Shown here in pieces: positions 46,571 to 55,820 of a DNA stretch of 64,000 bases (position 1 is the stretch's first letter; each line of letters starts with the position of its first letter). A program made the position numbers and the translations under genes. The notes under the pieces are model-generated. The model searched no databases, was not told the DNA's origin, and worked only from the letters and a program-made list of their open reading frames with translations. The DNA comes from Roseateles oligotrophus (GTDB lineage: Bacteria > Pseudomonadota > Gammaproteobacteria > Burkholderiales > Burkholderiaceae_C), in the NCBI RefSeq assembly GCF_025717515.1, contig NZ_JAJIRN010000003.1:434001-498000 (forward strand), in the 5' to 3' direction.

Positions 46571-47719
46571 ATGAAAACACTCAGTCTGACGATTCTGGGC
46601 CTGAGCGCCCTGGCCTTGGCGCCGGCCGCGCAGGCCGTCGCCCCCAGCTACACCATTGTCGATCTCGGCGTGATCGGCAGCGGAGAGTTCTCTCAGGCCT
46701 TCGGCGCGTCCAGCAATGGCAGCATGGTGGTCGGGCGTTCATCCGATAACCATGACCAAGCCTTCAGCTGGACATCACAAGGTGGCATGGTCGCCCTGCC
46801 CAATCTGGCGGGGCGCAATTTCGCCTCGGCCACCGCCGTCAATAATGCCGGCATCGCCGTCGGCGTTTCTTCGACCACCTGGTTCGGTACCTCACCCTTG
46901 CCCGTCATGTGGAACAAGAATGGCACGGTCACTGAGCTGGCCATGCCCCAAGGCTTCAGCTCGGGTGCGGCGTACGGGATCAACGCCTCGGGAATGATCG
47001 CGGGGACGGTCAGCTCCGGCACCGCTGACCGCGCGGCGCTGTTCAGCGCCAACGGCAGCAGCCTGATCACGGCCACGACGGCTAACGGCAGCTATATGAC
47101 CACCGCCTTCGGCATCAATGATGCAGGGCTGGTCGTCGGGATTGGCTCTGATCCGAGCGATCTGGCGCTCAATGTCGGCTTGGTCTATGACTCGGTGACC
47201 GGTGTGATGAACTCGGTCGGTGCCTTGTCCGGCAACAACTCGGCGATCAATTTCGGCCTCAGCAATAGCGGCTATGTGGTCGGCAGCAGCGCCTTCTACC
47301 AAGGCGACGGTCGGCCCTTTGTCTGGTCGGCGGCCCATGGCATGGTGGCTATCGATTTGCCTGAGGCGACGAGCTTGGGCTCTGCCAGCGGCGTGAATGA
47401 TCAGGGCTGGGTGGTCGGCAATGCTGGCGGCCTGTATTCCGTGCCATTCTTGTATGCGGACGGGGTGACCTATTCGCTCCAAAACCTGCTGTCTGCCGGC
47501 TCCGGCTGGGACTTCAGCACCAATACCAGCGCGTCGGCGATGAGCATCGGCAACGACGGCAGCATTGTCGGCACCGTGGTCCATAACGGCCAGACCCATG
47601 CCTATCAGATGACGCTGGCCGCCAGCGTGCCCGAGCCCGAGAGCTGGGCGCTGATGCTGGGCGGGCTTGGTCTGCTGGGTGGCTTGGCGCGGCGGCGGCG
47701 CCAAGCCATGAGCGCCTAA
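46571..47719 (+). CDS. PEP-CTERM protein with HAF-type repeats
   Basis: A 382-residue exported protein. The N-terminal signal ends near AQAVA. The body is a series of about six to eight imperfect repeats with the pattern [I/V]N[D/N]xGxVVG (for example INDAGLVVG, LSNSGYVVG, VNDQGWVVG), matching the extracellular HAF repeat family. The C-terminus VPEPESWALMLGGLGLLGGLARRRRQ is a textbook PEP-CTERM signal, removed by an exosortase not present in this window. It probably becomes a surface or biofilm-matrix protein. Confidence 0.92.
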   Translation: MKTLSLTILGLSALALAPAAQAVAPSYTIVDLGVIGSGEFSQAFGASSNGSMVVGRSSDNHDQAFSWTSQGGMVALPNLAGRNFASATAVNNAGIAVGVSSTTWFGTSPLPVMWNKNGTVTELAMPQGFSSGAAYGINASGMIAGTVSSGTADRAALFSANGSSLITATTANGSYMTTAFGINDAGLVVGIGSDPSDLALNVGLVYDSVTGVMNSVGALSGNNSAINFGLSNSGYVVGSSAFYQGDGRPFVWSAAHGMVAIDLPEATSLGSASGVNDQGWVVGNAGGLYSVPFLYADGVTYSLQNLLSAGSGWDFSTNTSASAMSIGNDGSIVGTVVHNGQTHAYQMTLAASVPEPESWALMLGGLGLLGGLARRRRQAMSA

Positions 47720-47740
47720 AGGTCTGTTGAGCGCGTCGCC

Positions 47741-48418
47741 TTAGGCCTTGCGCCGGCGAGCGGCGGCGCCCACCAGCCCCAAACCGGCCATCAGCAAGGC
47801 ATAGCTGGCCGGCTCCGGCACGGCGGCGACGCTGCCCAGGGTCAGGTCATTCGCCGCCACCCAGCTGTAGCCGCCGTTGGGCTGTACGGCGCTGACCTGG
47901 AAGGCATCCAATCGGCTGGTCGAGACAAAGCCGAAGAAGCTGCCCGTTGTGGTGTTGTCCACCAGGATCAGCTGCTCGACGCCGTCGGCAGCCAGCACAT
48001 TCAGACGAATGGTCTGGCCGGGCAGGTAGGCGCCGGCCTCGTCGGTGCCGAAGAAGAAGCCGCCGATGCCGTAGACCTTCTTGGAGAAATAGCCAAAGGT
48101 CAGGTAGTCGCTGGCTTGGTCGGTGGAGAGCCAGGCGTCGCCGGCGCTGCCGGCGCTATAGAGCAGCGAGTCTTCGCCCGGGCCGGCCACCGACCAGGCC
48201 ACATAGCTGTGCTCGCCGGCCGTGCGCTCGAGATAGCCCGGCCCTTGCGCCCAGAAGGGCAGATCGTCGAAGCGATCCACCGCCGGGGCCGAGATGGCGG
48301 CAAGATAGGCCGCTTGCGAGTTGTAGAAAGTGATCTCGGCTTGCGCGCTGCTAACGCTGCAGCTGAGCAGGGCGGCCAAGGCTGTGGCGGTGAAGTAGTT
48401 GTGGTGCTTGGTTTTCAT
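47741..48418 (-). CDS. PEP-CTERM exported protein
   Basis: A 225-residue protein with a Sec signal (MKTKHHNYFTATALAALLSCSVSSAQA) and the C-terminal sorting signal VPEPASYALLMAGLGLVGAAARRRKA. The middle is beta-rich with FDDLPFWAQG and GGFFFGTDEAG, like many lectin-fold PEP-CTERM proteins. ATG 48418 is set by the signal peptide; the frame from 48541 would overlap the upstream gene. It lies 22 bp downstream of the protease-like gene in the same direction and is likely co-transcribed. Confidence 0.9.
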   Translation of the reverse strand: MKTKHHNYFTATALAALLSCSVSSAQAEITFYNSQAAYLAAISAPAVDRFDDLPFWAQGPGYLERTAGEHSYVAWSVAGPGEDSLLYSAGSAGDAWLSTDQASDYLTFGYFSKKVYGIGGFFFGTDEAGAYLPGQTIRLNVLAADGVEQLILVDNTTTGSFFGFVSTSRLDAFQVSAVQPNGGYSWVAANDLTLGSVAAVPEPASYALLMAGLGLVGAAARRRKA

Positions 48419-48440
48419 TTGAGGTAATCCGTCTAGGGGT

Positions 48441-51017
48441 TCAGTTGATTTCGCAGCGGCCCAGGCGGGCTCCGGCCTTGACCTTGGCGGCGGCCTGCGT
48501 CGGGAAGGCCACCAAGGCGTTGGCGCCGCCTTCGCAGACATAGACCTGCTTCATGTCGACATGCCAAGTCATCTGCAGCCCGGTCACGCCGCCGACCAGG
48601 GTGTTGCCGGGGCCGTTGACGGCGATCGGGTTCTCCATGCCGTATCTTTCGGCCTCGACCACGCCCTGCTTGCGGAAGAAGTCATTCAGACCGAGCCAGC
48701 CGAGGTCTTCCACCCACATAAATCCGGCGATGCTGGTGAAGAAGCTGCCAACGCGGGCGATGATCACGCGGCCGTCGTCGCTGATGCCATTGAGCTGCTG
48801 TTCCGGTACGCCGAAGTTGGCTTCGACCCAGGCCGCACCTTCGACCTTGCAGTGATCGATACCGTCCCAGCTCGGGAAGGGGAAGTCGGTGCAGTACTTG
48901 GGCGCGCTGATGCTGCGCATGGCGCTTGGGCCCGTGCCCAGTGTGGGGTTCCACAGCAGCACGCCCCGCTCGGTAGCCAGTGGCACACGCAAGCCATCAT
49001 TGCTGACCAGGTCGGCCACATAGGCACCGGTCAAGGCAGTCAAGTCGATGGGCGCGCCTTCCTTGATCCAGGCGTAGGCGTTCTCGCCGTTACCTTGGCC
49101 GACCACCACGCCGCCATCGGCGGACACACCGGCCGCGCGTATCCAGGGCATCCAGTCCATGTTCAAACCGTCCAAGCGGAGTGGGCGGCCGCCCTTGTCG
49201 GCCGTCCATAGATACGGCACCACGCTCAGCGTGCCGAGCTGCGAGTTGAACTCGCCGCAACTGCCGTCGGCGTTTTCATAGGTGCTGTAGCCGACCGCAG
49301 CGCTGCCCTTGCGATTCATGCCCCAGCCCACGCTGCTGATATGCCCGCCCCAGCTGTCGCAGTGATTGCTCAAAGCACCCAAGGGCGTCAGCGCGTTGCT
49401 GTCGTAGTTCCACAGCGCCATCTGCTTGAGCGTGAACGGATTGCCGTCCGGGTCCCACTGGGTCTGACCGTCGAAGTTGGCTTCCACCAGCATCTGGCTG
49501 CCGTCGCCGGTCATCGTGCTCAGCGCCGAGGCCAGCAGGTCCAGCTCCTGCGGCAGCAGGCGCGGGCCGGTCTGGGCGTCCCAGACGAAGGGCGTGTCTT
49601 GACCGATCACGCCGCCGGCGCGCTGGCCGTCGTCCGACAGGCTGGTCAGGTAGCCGGCGGTCAGAAAGCTGTATTGCACGCCGTCGGTATGGCCATTGAA
49701 GATCAAGTCAGCGGTCTTGGTGACGCCGGCCTCGGCCTTGATGGCCCCGGCCAGGCAGGCCGTATCGACCCGTGGGTCATTCGACTCGCCTTCGTTCCAA
49801 TACTCTGGCTGCGACATCAGCATGGTCGGCTGCGTTGGGTAGCCGCCGACGTTGATTTCTTCCGTATAGATCTGGTAGCTTTCGCCCGCCTTCAGGTTGT
49901 TGATGCGAAAGCGGCCGTCGGGTCCGATCTGGCCTTGTGTCTGGTCACCCGACATCACCGAGATCGCGTCACCCAGCGGGTCCTTGACGTTGCGCGCAAT
50001 GATGTTGATGCCACTGAAACCGGTGCGGCCGTCCTTCAGCGTCAGCGTGCCGGCGATGGAGCCGGTCTTGCTGAGATAGTCGGCCGTAGGGTAGAGATTC
50101 GAGATGCCGGCGATGTCGTCCGCGCGGTCCACCGTGCTCATCTCGAAGCCGGGCGAGCGGCCCTTGGCGACGTTCTTCGGGTCGATGAAGGGGAACATCG
50201 TCTCGATGTTTTTCGGGTCGATATGGCTGTCGTTGGGGCCTTTGAGCCAATGGTGAACGGGCGCCACGCAGCCGACTACACCGGGGTAAAGGTCGCGGCC
50301 GAAGCCGGGTTCGCTGAAGTAGGCGAGTTGGCCATTGGTTTGTGAATGCGAGAGATTGATCGCGTGGCCGAACTCATGCGTGAAGATGCCGGCATAACGC
50401 GTCCCGTTGACGTCGGCCGGCGGCTGGCTGCGCTGGCCGGGCGGCGGTGACTCATGGCTGACGGTCCAGCCATTCATCACGGCGGTGGCCTTGACGATGG
50501 TCTCGGGGTAGCCGTCGCCGTCGCGGTCTTCGGCGATCTCGGGCATGGCAATGCCCAGCACCTGATCGCGCGGCACGCCGAAAAATTCCTCCAGCACCCG
50601 GCCGTCCACGTCATAGATCACGTAGAAGCCGCCTTCGTTGTAATGGCCGTAGACCAGGCTCGCGGTCGCGCCGTCTTTGACATCGACGCCGATGCTGGGT
50701 ACCTGGCTGAACGGTGTGAACTTGGCCGGGTCGGTCTCGGCGCGCCAGGTCGATGTGGTGACCGAGCTCCATTGCTTCAGGCTAAAAGCGGTGATGTTGT
50801 TGGCCTGCGCTTCGCTCAGGAAGACCGTGCCGTCGTTCTTGCGGCTGAAGGCACCGATGTCGGTATAGACCTTGATAGGGCCCTGGGACATGTCCCAGCG
50901 CAGCGGCTGCAAATTGGCCGGGTTGTTATTGAGGAAGAGCGGGCCGGCGGCCTGGGCACCGGCTACGGCCAGCGTTAGGCACGCAGCCAGCGAGGAGAGT
51001 TTGAAATGAGTGTTCAT
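48441..51017 (-). CDS. Large exported metzincin-like protein with HAF-type repeats
   Basis: An 858-residue secreted protein. The signal ends near AQAAG (residue 24). A metalloprotease domain carries HEFGHAINLSH (His214, Glu215, His218, His224), the HEXXHXXNXXH zinc site of metzincins. A carboxypeptidase-regulatory-like segment follows (GSIAGTLTLKDGRTGFSGINI). The second half has HAF-type repeats similar to the 46571 protein (GVSADGGVVVG). The end shows a Cys pair in VYVCEGG and LGRCEIN and no PEP-CTERM. The start overlaps the upstream gene's stop (ATGA). The far longer frame to 51698 is rejected. Confidence 0.85.
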   Translation of the reverse strand: MNTHFKLSSLAACLTLAVAGAQAAGPLFLNNNPANLQPLRWDMSQGPIKVYTDIGAFSRKNDGTVFLSEAQANNITAFSLKQWSSVTTSTWRAETDPAKFTPFSQVPSIGVDVKDGATASLVYGHYNEGGFYVIYDVDGRVLEEFFGVPRDQVLGIAMPEIAEDRDGDGYPETIVKATAVMNGWTVSHESPPPGQRSQPPADVNGTRYAGIFTHEFGHAINLSHSQTNGQLAYFSEPGFGRDLYPGVVGCVAPVHHWLKGPNDSHIDPKNIETMFPFIDPKNVAKGRSPGFEMSTVDRADDIAGISNLYPTADYLSKTGSIAGTLTLKDGRTGFSGINIIARNVKDPLGDAISVMSGDQTQGQIGPDGRFRINNLKAGESYQIYTEEINVGGYPTQPTMLMSQPEYWNEGESNDPRVDTACLAGAIKAEAGVTKTADLIFNGHTDGVQYSFLTAGYLTSLSDDGQRAGGVIGQDTPFVWDAQTGPRLLPQELDLLASALSTMTGDGSQMLVEANFDGQTQWDPDGNPFTLKQMALWNYDSNALTPLGALSNHCDSWGGHISSVGWGMNRKGSAAVGYSTYENADGSCGEFNSQLGTLSVVPYLWTADKGGRPLRLDGLNMDWMPWIRAAGVSADGGVVVGQGNGENAYAWIKEGAPIDLTALTGAYVADLVSNDGLRVPLATERGVLLWNPTLGTGPSAMRSISAPKYCTDFPFPSWDGIDHCKVEGAAWVEANFGVPEQQLNGISDDGRVIIARVGSFFTSIAGFMWVEDLGWLGLNDFFRKQGVVEAERYGMENPIAVNGPGNTLVGGVTGLQMTWHVDMKQVYVCEGGANALVAFPTQAAAKVKAGARLGRCEIN

Positions 51018-51679
51018 CAGCGCATGGCTCCGGTGGCAATCCAGTTGTTCTTGACCGCGCGGCTGACCAGGCCTTGCAGCACATTTGCGTCGACGGCGCC
51101 GGCGGGCTTGCTCAGCATGCTGGTCTCGGACGCGCGCAGCAGACCGCGCGTGACGACCTGAACACCGTCGAACAGGCCGGCGTTGTTGAAGCTGTTGGCG
51201 GCCTTGTTGCCGTTGATGCTGAACTTGCCTTGGGCCAGGCCGACCGGCGTGCTCAGGCCGGTTTTGCTGGCGGGTTTGTTCATGAAGGTCATCACGCGCT
51301 CGCCGACATGCCAGGTCGGCATGCCCTCGATCTTGGCCGGCAGCAGGTAGCGGCCGTCGTCCATTTTCCGGGCCTTCAGCAAGCCGAATTGGCGGAAGGT
51401 GTAGTTGCTCTTGGGCGCCAAGTCCTTCTTCACGCTGCCGGCGACCTTGAGCGTTACTTCGGTATAGGGCACGCCGTCCTGGATGCCGTCTTTGACGGCC
51501 GTCACTTCGCCGCTGACGATCAGGTCGGCCTTGTCTATCATCTGGCTGAGGTTTTGGGGCGGCAACTGAGTCGCCTGGGCCAGCGGCGCCAAGCTCGCGG
51601 CGCCCAGGGTCAGCATGCCCGCAAGCAGGCGACGTGGCGGCGTCTTGGGTATCTTGAGTTGAGGGGCAAAGAGTTTCAT
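51017..51679 (-). CDS. Exported protein of unknown function
   Basis: A 220-residue protein with a signal peptide (hydrophobic core LLAGMLTLGAASLAPLAQA). The mature part opens with a predicted beta domain, LSQMIDKADLIVSGEVTAVKDGIQDGVPYTEVTLKV, a pattern often found in small domains before or beside secreted metalloproteases. Its stop overlaps the start of the 858-residue protein, so the two are coupled and possibly act together, for example as chaperone, inhibitor or partner. That role is inference. Confidence 0.8.
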   Translation of the reverse strand: MKLFAPQLKIPKTPPRRLLAGMLTLGAASLAPLAQATQLPPQNLSQMIDKADLIVSGEVTAVKDGIQDGVPYTEVTLKVAGSVKKDLAPKSNYTFRQFGLLKARKMDDGRYLLPAKIEGMPTWHVGERVMTFMNKPASKTGLSTPVGLAQGKFSINGNKAANSFNNAGLFDGVQVVTRGLLRASETSMLSKPAGAVDANVLQGLVSRAVKNNWIATGAMR

Positions 51680-51775
51680 CGGGTCTGACTCCAGTCAAGA
51701 AAATGGCTTGATTTGCATCGAAACCAAGCGGGTGTTGGCAACAGGCTTGACCTTATCGAGTAGGCCTTGCCGGAT

Positions 51776-51862
51776 CACCCCCCGTCACGGGTGGATAGTC
51801 GCGGCGCCGGCTCAGGAAAACCCTGCGGGCCACGCCACGTTGGCCACCCTCGTTTGGGGGTG
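51776..51862. promoter_or_regulatory. Two CACCC-N8-GGGTG dyads in the divergent LuxR/protease control region
   Basis: The 246-bp spacer 51680-51925 holds two 18-bp inverted repeats with identical arms and spacing: 51776-51793 and 51845-51862, 69 bp apart. They are well placed for a dimeric regulator, such as the LuxR-type protein encoded next door. I found no clear promoter hexamers. Confidence 0.5.
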
Positions 51863-51925
51863 ACGCAGGGTATGTACGGAGGGGTGCGGGGCGAGTTGCT
51901 GCCGAAGTGACCCTAGACTCAGGGC

Positions 51926-53707
51926 ATGAAGTACTTGGTCAGTGAGCATGAACTGTTGGCGCTGGAGCTGACGCTGGAGTCGGCCGAGGGCGAGGCGCGC
52001 CTGCTGGCTTTGCTGGAGTTGGCTTGGCATCTGCGCCAACGCAACAGCCAGGCTGCGCTCGGCCTGCTGGCTGAAATGAAACGGCGTTTGCCGCTTTACC
52101 CGCTGCCGGCCGAAACCGTGAGTCGGCTGATGCTGCGGGCGGCATTGCTGGAATCTGAAGTGGCCGCCTTGGGCTGCCAATTGCTCGAGGCGCAGGCATG
52201 CCTGGATGCGGCCAGGGCCGCGATCAATCCGGAACTTGACGGCTTGGCCGCCGGCGATGCTTGCTTGGCGGAGGCCTGTTTGGCCAAGGCCTTGGGGCAG
52301 CGCGACCGGGAGTTGCTGGCGCTGGAGCGAGCGCTGGCCTTCTTTGCCGGCGGCAGCGACCCGCAGCGAACCGGACTGGCGCAGGGCTTGTTGCGCTGCG
52401 AGCACGGGGTCACGCAGATTCGGCCGGCCAAGCCCGGCGAAACGCTTGCCGATGTTGATGCCGATGCCGAAGCGGCCGGTGACCCAGGCTACGGTTTGGC
52501 CCAAACCGATGCCGCGACCCAGGCCGTGCATGCCGCCGCCCAGGCCTACGCCCTGTGTATGCGCAAGCCGGCCGAAGCCGCTGCCCTGTTCACACGCGCC
52601 GCGCAGTTATGCCTGGACATGGGGTTGGTCAGGTTCTATTGCATCCTTTGCATGAATGCCAGCAACTGCAAGCTGGAGTTGGGTGATCTGGAGCAGGCCT
52701 CGCAATGCTTCGAGGCGGCGGCGGAGCGGGCGCGCAACACCGGCTGGCCGCAGTTGATGGGCATGACGCAAACGCAGGTGGGCCGGGTCTTGCGCATGCT
52801 CGGGCGCGGGCAGGAGAGCCTGCAGGTGCTCAATCAAGCGCTGGCGCAGTTGCGGGTAGCGCCGGCCGGGCTCGCCACCGCCTTTGCCTGCAGCGAACTG
52901 GCCTTTACCTTGCTGGAGGTCGAGCGCCCCCTGGACTCGATCGAGGTGATGAAGGAAGCGATCCGGCTGTACCGGCTCTGGGGGTCTAACGTCAATCTGG
53001 CGCTGACCTCGGCCCGCCAGGCGCGTGCCTTGGCCTCGGTCGGACGCATCAGCGAGGCCTTGGCCGCGCTTGAAGAGGCACAGGCCTTGGTCGCGCAGCA
53101 TGGCTATGCGGCGCTGACGGTGGATATCAACGAGGCCTTGGCCGAGCTGCATCGCCGCAGCAAGCAACCGCCGCCGCTCGGCATGACCGCGCCGACCGCC
53201 ACCATTCATTACGCCCAATGCGCATTGACCCAGGGCATGGACATCAACGGTTGGAAGCCGCCGCCGGCCTTGCTCGACTACCTGGCCGACGCCTGGGCCG
53301 ATGCCGACGATATGGCGCAGGCCTATTCCTACTCGCGCATGGCGCGGTTGGCCGATCAGCAAGACCGGGCGCTGAAGCTGAACGATCCCCGTGCAATGCT
53401 GCAGTTATTGGGTTACCACCGCTTGGGGGCCGCCGCCGGAACGCAGGAGCCGGGAGAGCCGATCTTGCTGGCTGTCACCGAGCCCTTGGCGCAGCAGCAC
53501 GCGGAGCTGTTGTCGGCCAAAGAACAGGCGGTGCTGCAATTGCTGGCGCGCAATTATTCGAACAAGGAAATCGCCCAGTCCCTGGGCGTCAGCGCCGAGA
53601 CCATCAAATGGCGCTTGAAGGGCCTGTTCTCAAAGCTGGAGGCCGGTTCGCGCAAGCATGCGGTGACCCGTGCGCGCACCTTGGGTATGTTGAAATCTGG
53701 CGTTTGA
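51926..53707 (+). CDS. TPR-containing LuxR-family transcriptional regulator
   Basis: A 593-residue regulator. Most of the protein is helical repeat with TPR-like pairs (FNP-free helices such as ALEEAQALVAQHGYAALTVDINEAL), resembling the C-terminal half of MalT-type regulators without the N-terminal ATPase. The last 65 residues are a LuxR helix-turn-helix: LSAKEQAVLQLLARNYSNKEIAQSLGVSAETIKWRLKGLFSKL. It diverges from the metzincin-like operon, across paired dyads, and is the best candidate for its regulator. Confidence 0.88.
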   Translation: MKYLVSEHELLALELTLESAEGEARLLALLELAWHLRQRNSQAALGLLAEMKRRLPLYPLPAETVSRLMLRAALLESEVAALGCQLLEAQACLDAARAAINPELDGLAAGDACLAEACLAKALGQRDRELLALERALAFFAGGSDPQRTGLAQGLLRCEHGVTQIRPAKPGETLADVDADAEAAGDPGYGLAQTDAATQAVHAAAQAYALCMRKPAEAAALFTRAAQLCLDMGLVRFYCILCMNASNCKLELGDLEQASQCFEAAAERARNTGWPQLMGMTQTQVGRVLRMLGRGQESLQVLNQALAQLRVAPAGLATAFACSELAFTLLEVERPLDSIEVMKEAIRLYRLWGSNVNLALTSARQARALASVGRISEALAALEEAQALVAQHGYAALTVDINEALAELHRRSKQPPPLGMTAPTATIHYAQCALTQGMDINGWKPPPALLDYLADAWADADDMAQAYSYSRMARLADQQDRALKLNDPRAMLQLLGYHRLGAAAGTQEPGEPILLAVTEPLAQQHAELLSAKEQAVLQLLARNYSNKEIAQSLGVSAETIKWRLKGLFSKLEAGSRKHAVTRARTLGMLKSGV

Positions 53708-53717
53708 GAGCGAACTT

Positions 53718-54179
53718 ATGACCTTGATCCATGCTGTCCTGCTCGGCCTGCATCTGCTGGCCGTAGCGCTGTGGGTAGGAGGCATGGCGACCGTCCTGCT
53801 GGCCGTGCGCCCCGCAGCGCTGCAAGTCCTGGAGGCGCCGCCGCTGCGCTTGCAGATGCTGACGGCAACGCTCGCGCGCTTCTTCAATCTGGTGCAGATC
53901 GCCATCACGGTCTTGCTCGCGACCGGCCTGCTGATGCTGACGCTGCTGGGTGGGCGTGCGCATTGGACCGCGCATGCGATGCTGGGCTTGGGCCTGCTGA
54001 TGATGGGCTTGTTCGCGCATATTCGCTGGGCGCTGTTTCCGCGCCTGCAGCGGGCGGTGGCCGAGCAGGCCTGGCCTGCAGCCGGCGCCGCGATGAACGC
54101 TATTCGGCCTTGGGTTGGCTTCAATCTGGGCCTGGGTTGTGCGGTGGTCCTGATCGCGGTGCTGGGGCGCGCGCTGTAG
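53718..54179 (+). CDS. CopD-like membrane protein
   Basis: A 153-residue protein with four hydrophobic segments and the N-terminal HLLAVALWVGGM motif, close to the CopD/YcnJ copper-resistance membrane family. A conserved His in the first helix might bind metal or haem. No copper genes are adjacent. It follows the LuxR gene by 10 bp and may be co-transcribed with it. Confidence 0.75.
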   Translation: MTLIHAVLLGLHLLAVALWVGGMATVLLAVRPAALQVLEAPPLRLQMLTATLARFFNLVQIAITVLLATGLLMLTLLGGRAHWTAHAMLGLGLLMMGLFAHIRWALFPRLQRAVAEQAWPAAGAAMNAIRPWVGFNLGLGCAVVLIAVLGRAL

Positions 54180-54246
54180 GAGGCCTGGGCTTGCTGGGGC
54201 AGGATAGCCCGCAAGCCAAGGGGCCGTGATGCAAACAGATGCCCGG

Positions 54247-54264
54247 CGTTGACATCTGTCAACG
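54247..54264. promoter_or_regulatory. 18-bp palindrome upstream of the ArnT-like operon
   Basis: CGTTGACATCTGTCAACG has perfect 8-bp arms around a TC centre, 81 bp before the GTG start of the ArnT-like gene. The TGACA/TGTCA arms look like a dimeric repressor or response-regulator site. The left arm includes TTGACA, a possible -35, but no good -10 follows at 17 bp. Confidence 0.5.
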
Positions 54265-54344
54265 GGACGGGACTTGTCACAGTTTCTCTGGATTGACGAT
54301 GGCATGATTCCTCGCATCATCGCCATTACGTTCCCACTTCAACT

Positions 54345-55820
54345 GTGCCCGCCTCCTCTTCCCGTAGCGAAAAAGACTCGAAAGGCAGCAGCCATCGCCA
54401 CTGGCTTGGGCTATTGGGGCTGATCTTGCTGCTGCGGCTGTTGACCCTGTCCAGCCTGCCGCTCACCGATCACACCGAGGCTCGTTACGCCGAAATTGCG
54501 CGCCTGATGCTGCAGTTGAACGACTGGATCAGCCCCCACATTACGCCCACGGAAGTTTTTTGGGCCAAGCCGCCCTTGTCGATTTGGGGTCAGGCCTTGT
54601 CCATGGGCATTTTTGGCGTCAGCGCCTGGGCGGCGCGTTTGCCGGCATTGCTGTGGAGTTGCATGGCTTTGGGCGCTTTGGGCTGGATGCTCAGGGGCAG
54701 CGTGAGTCGGCAGCAGATTTTGGCGGTCCTGGTGGCGCTGGCCTTGAGCCCCTTGTTCTTTATTGCTGCGGGTGCCGTGATGACCGATGCCACCCTGGCC
54801 GCCACGGCGCTGTTTGTGCAGGCGGCCTGGTGGCGGGTCTTGCGCTCGCAGGGTGCCGGCGAGCGCCGCCGCATGGCACGGTGGCTTGGCTTGGGGCTGG
54901 GTTTGGGGCTATTGGCGAAGGGCCCGGCGGCCGCCGTGTTGACCTTGCTGCCGATCTTCATGCATGCCGCTTGGCGGCAGCATTGGCCGGCCATTCGCGC
55001 GGTGGCGGGTGATTTCCAGGTGTGGCTGATCTGCCTGGTTGTGGCGCTGCCTTGGTATCTGGCGGCCGAGATCAAGACGCCCGGCTTTGTCGAGTATTTC
55101 GTCTTGGGCGAGCATGTGATGCGCTTCTTGCAGCCTGGCTGGGCCGGTGACCGCTACGGTTTTGCCCACGCTCAGCCCTGGGGCATCATCTGGCCCTACA
55201 CGTTTCTTGCTGGCTTGCCGGCCGCGCTGATCTTGTTGCTGCGGACGCCCTATCTGCGAGTCAGTCAGGGGGCGGGGGCGCTGCGTGTGCAGTTTCAACA
55301 AGCGCCTGATGGTGTGGACTTGGCCTGTTATGCATTGTGCATCGGCTTGGCGCCACTGCTGCTTTTTTCGGCGTCCAGGAATTTGATCTGGACCTATGCG
55401 ATGACGGCTTTGCCGGGCCTGGCCATCCTGGCCATCCTGGCCTGTCCGAAGGCTTGGTTTGCTCATGCCGCCAGTTGGGGACTCGGCCTCGCTTTGTTGC
55501 TGGTCTATGCCTTCGCTTTTATCTTCAAGCTGCCGCAAGAGGCGGCAAGACATTCTGCCTTGCCCTTGATTGCGGCTTATGCCGATGCCTGCGGCGCTCA
55601 GGACTGTCGCTTGAGCTATTCGAGCAAGCCCGACTATTCGGCCTATTTCTATACCGCCGGGCGGCTCTACGCCGGCATGCCGGGGCTGGCCTCGGCGCCG
55701 GCCTTCAAGGTCATTCAAATGGGCAAAAATTCACCGCTGCGTTCAAACGCCTTGGCCTGCAATGAGGATCAATGCCTGTTGCGTGATTCCGATGGTGGCC
55801 GGGCAAACGCGCCAGATTGA
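54345..55820 (+). CDS. ArnT-like lipid-linked sugar transferase (PMT/GT83 family)
   Basis: A 491-residue polytopic membrane protein with 10 or more hydrophobic segments. The conserved periplasmic-loop acid is in TDHTEARYAEIARLM, followed by FWAKPPLSIW, both hallmarks of ArnT and related transferases. Such enzymes take an amino sugar from undecaprenyl phosphate and add it to lipid A on the periplasmic side. The start is GTG at 54345; the N-terminal 18 residues are polar. It heads a four-gene overlapping operon. Confidence 0.88.
   Translation: MPASSSRSEKDSKGSSHRHWLGLLGLILLLRLLTLSSLPLTDHTEARYAEIARLMLQLNDWISPHITPTEVFWAKPPLSIWGQALSMGIFGVSAWAARLPALLWSCMALGALGWMLRGSVSRQQILAVLVALALSPLFFIAAGAVMTDATLAATALFVQAAWWRVLRSQGAGERRRMARWLGLGLGLGLLAKGPAAAVLTLLPIFMHAAWRQHWPAIRAVAGDFQVWLICLVVALPWYLAAEIKTPGFVEYFVLGEHVMRFLQPGWAGDRYGFAHAQPWGIIWPYTFLAGLPAALILLLRTPYLRVSQGAGALRVQFQQAPDGVDLACYALCIGLAPLLLFSASRNLIWTYAMTALPGLAILAILACPKAWFAHAASWGLGLALLLVYAFAFIFKLPQEAARHSALPLIAAYADACGAQDCRLSYSSKPDYSAYFYTAGRLYAGMPGLASAPAFKVIQMGKNSPLRSNALACNEDQCLLRDSDGGRANAPD

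Noticed and set aside
51018-51698. Extension of the metzincin-like frame up to 51698 (1,085 codons in total)
   Set aside because: The extra part is antisense-free but out of frame with the 220-residue exported protein that clearly occupies it, and a signal peptide begins at the ATG at 51017.
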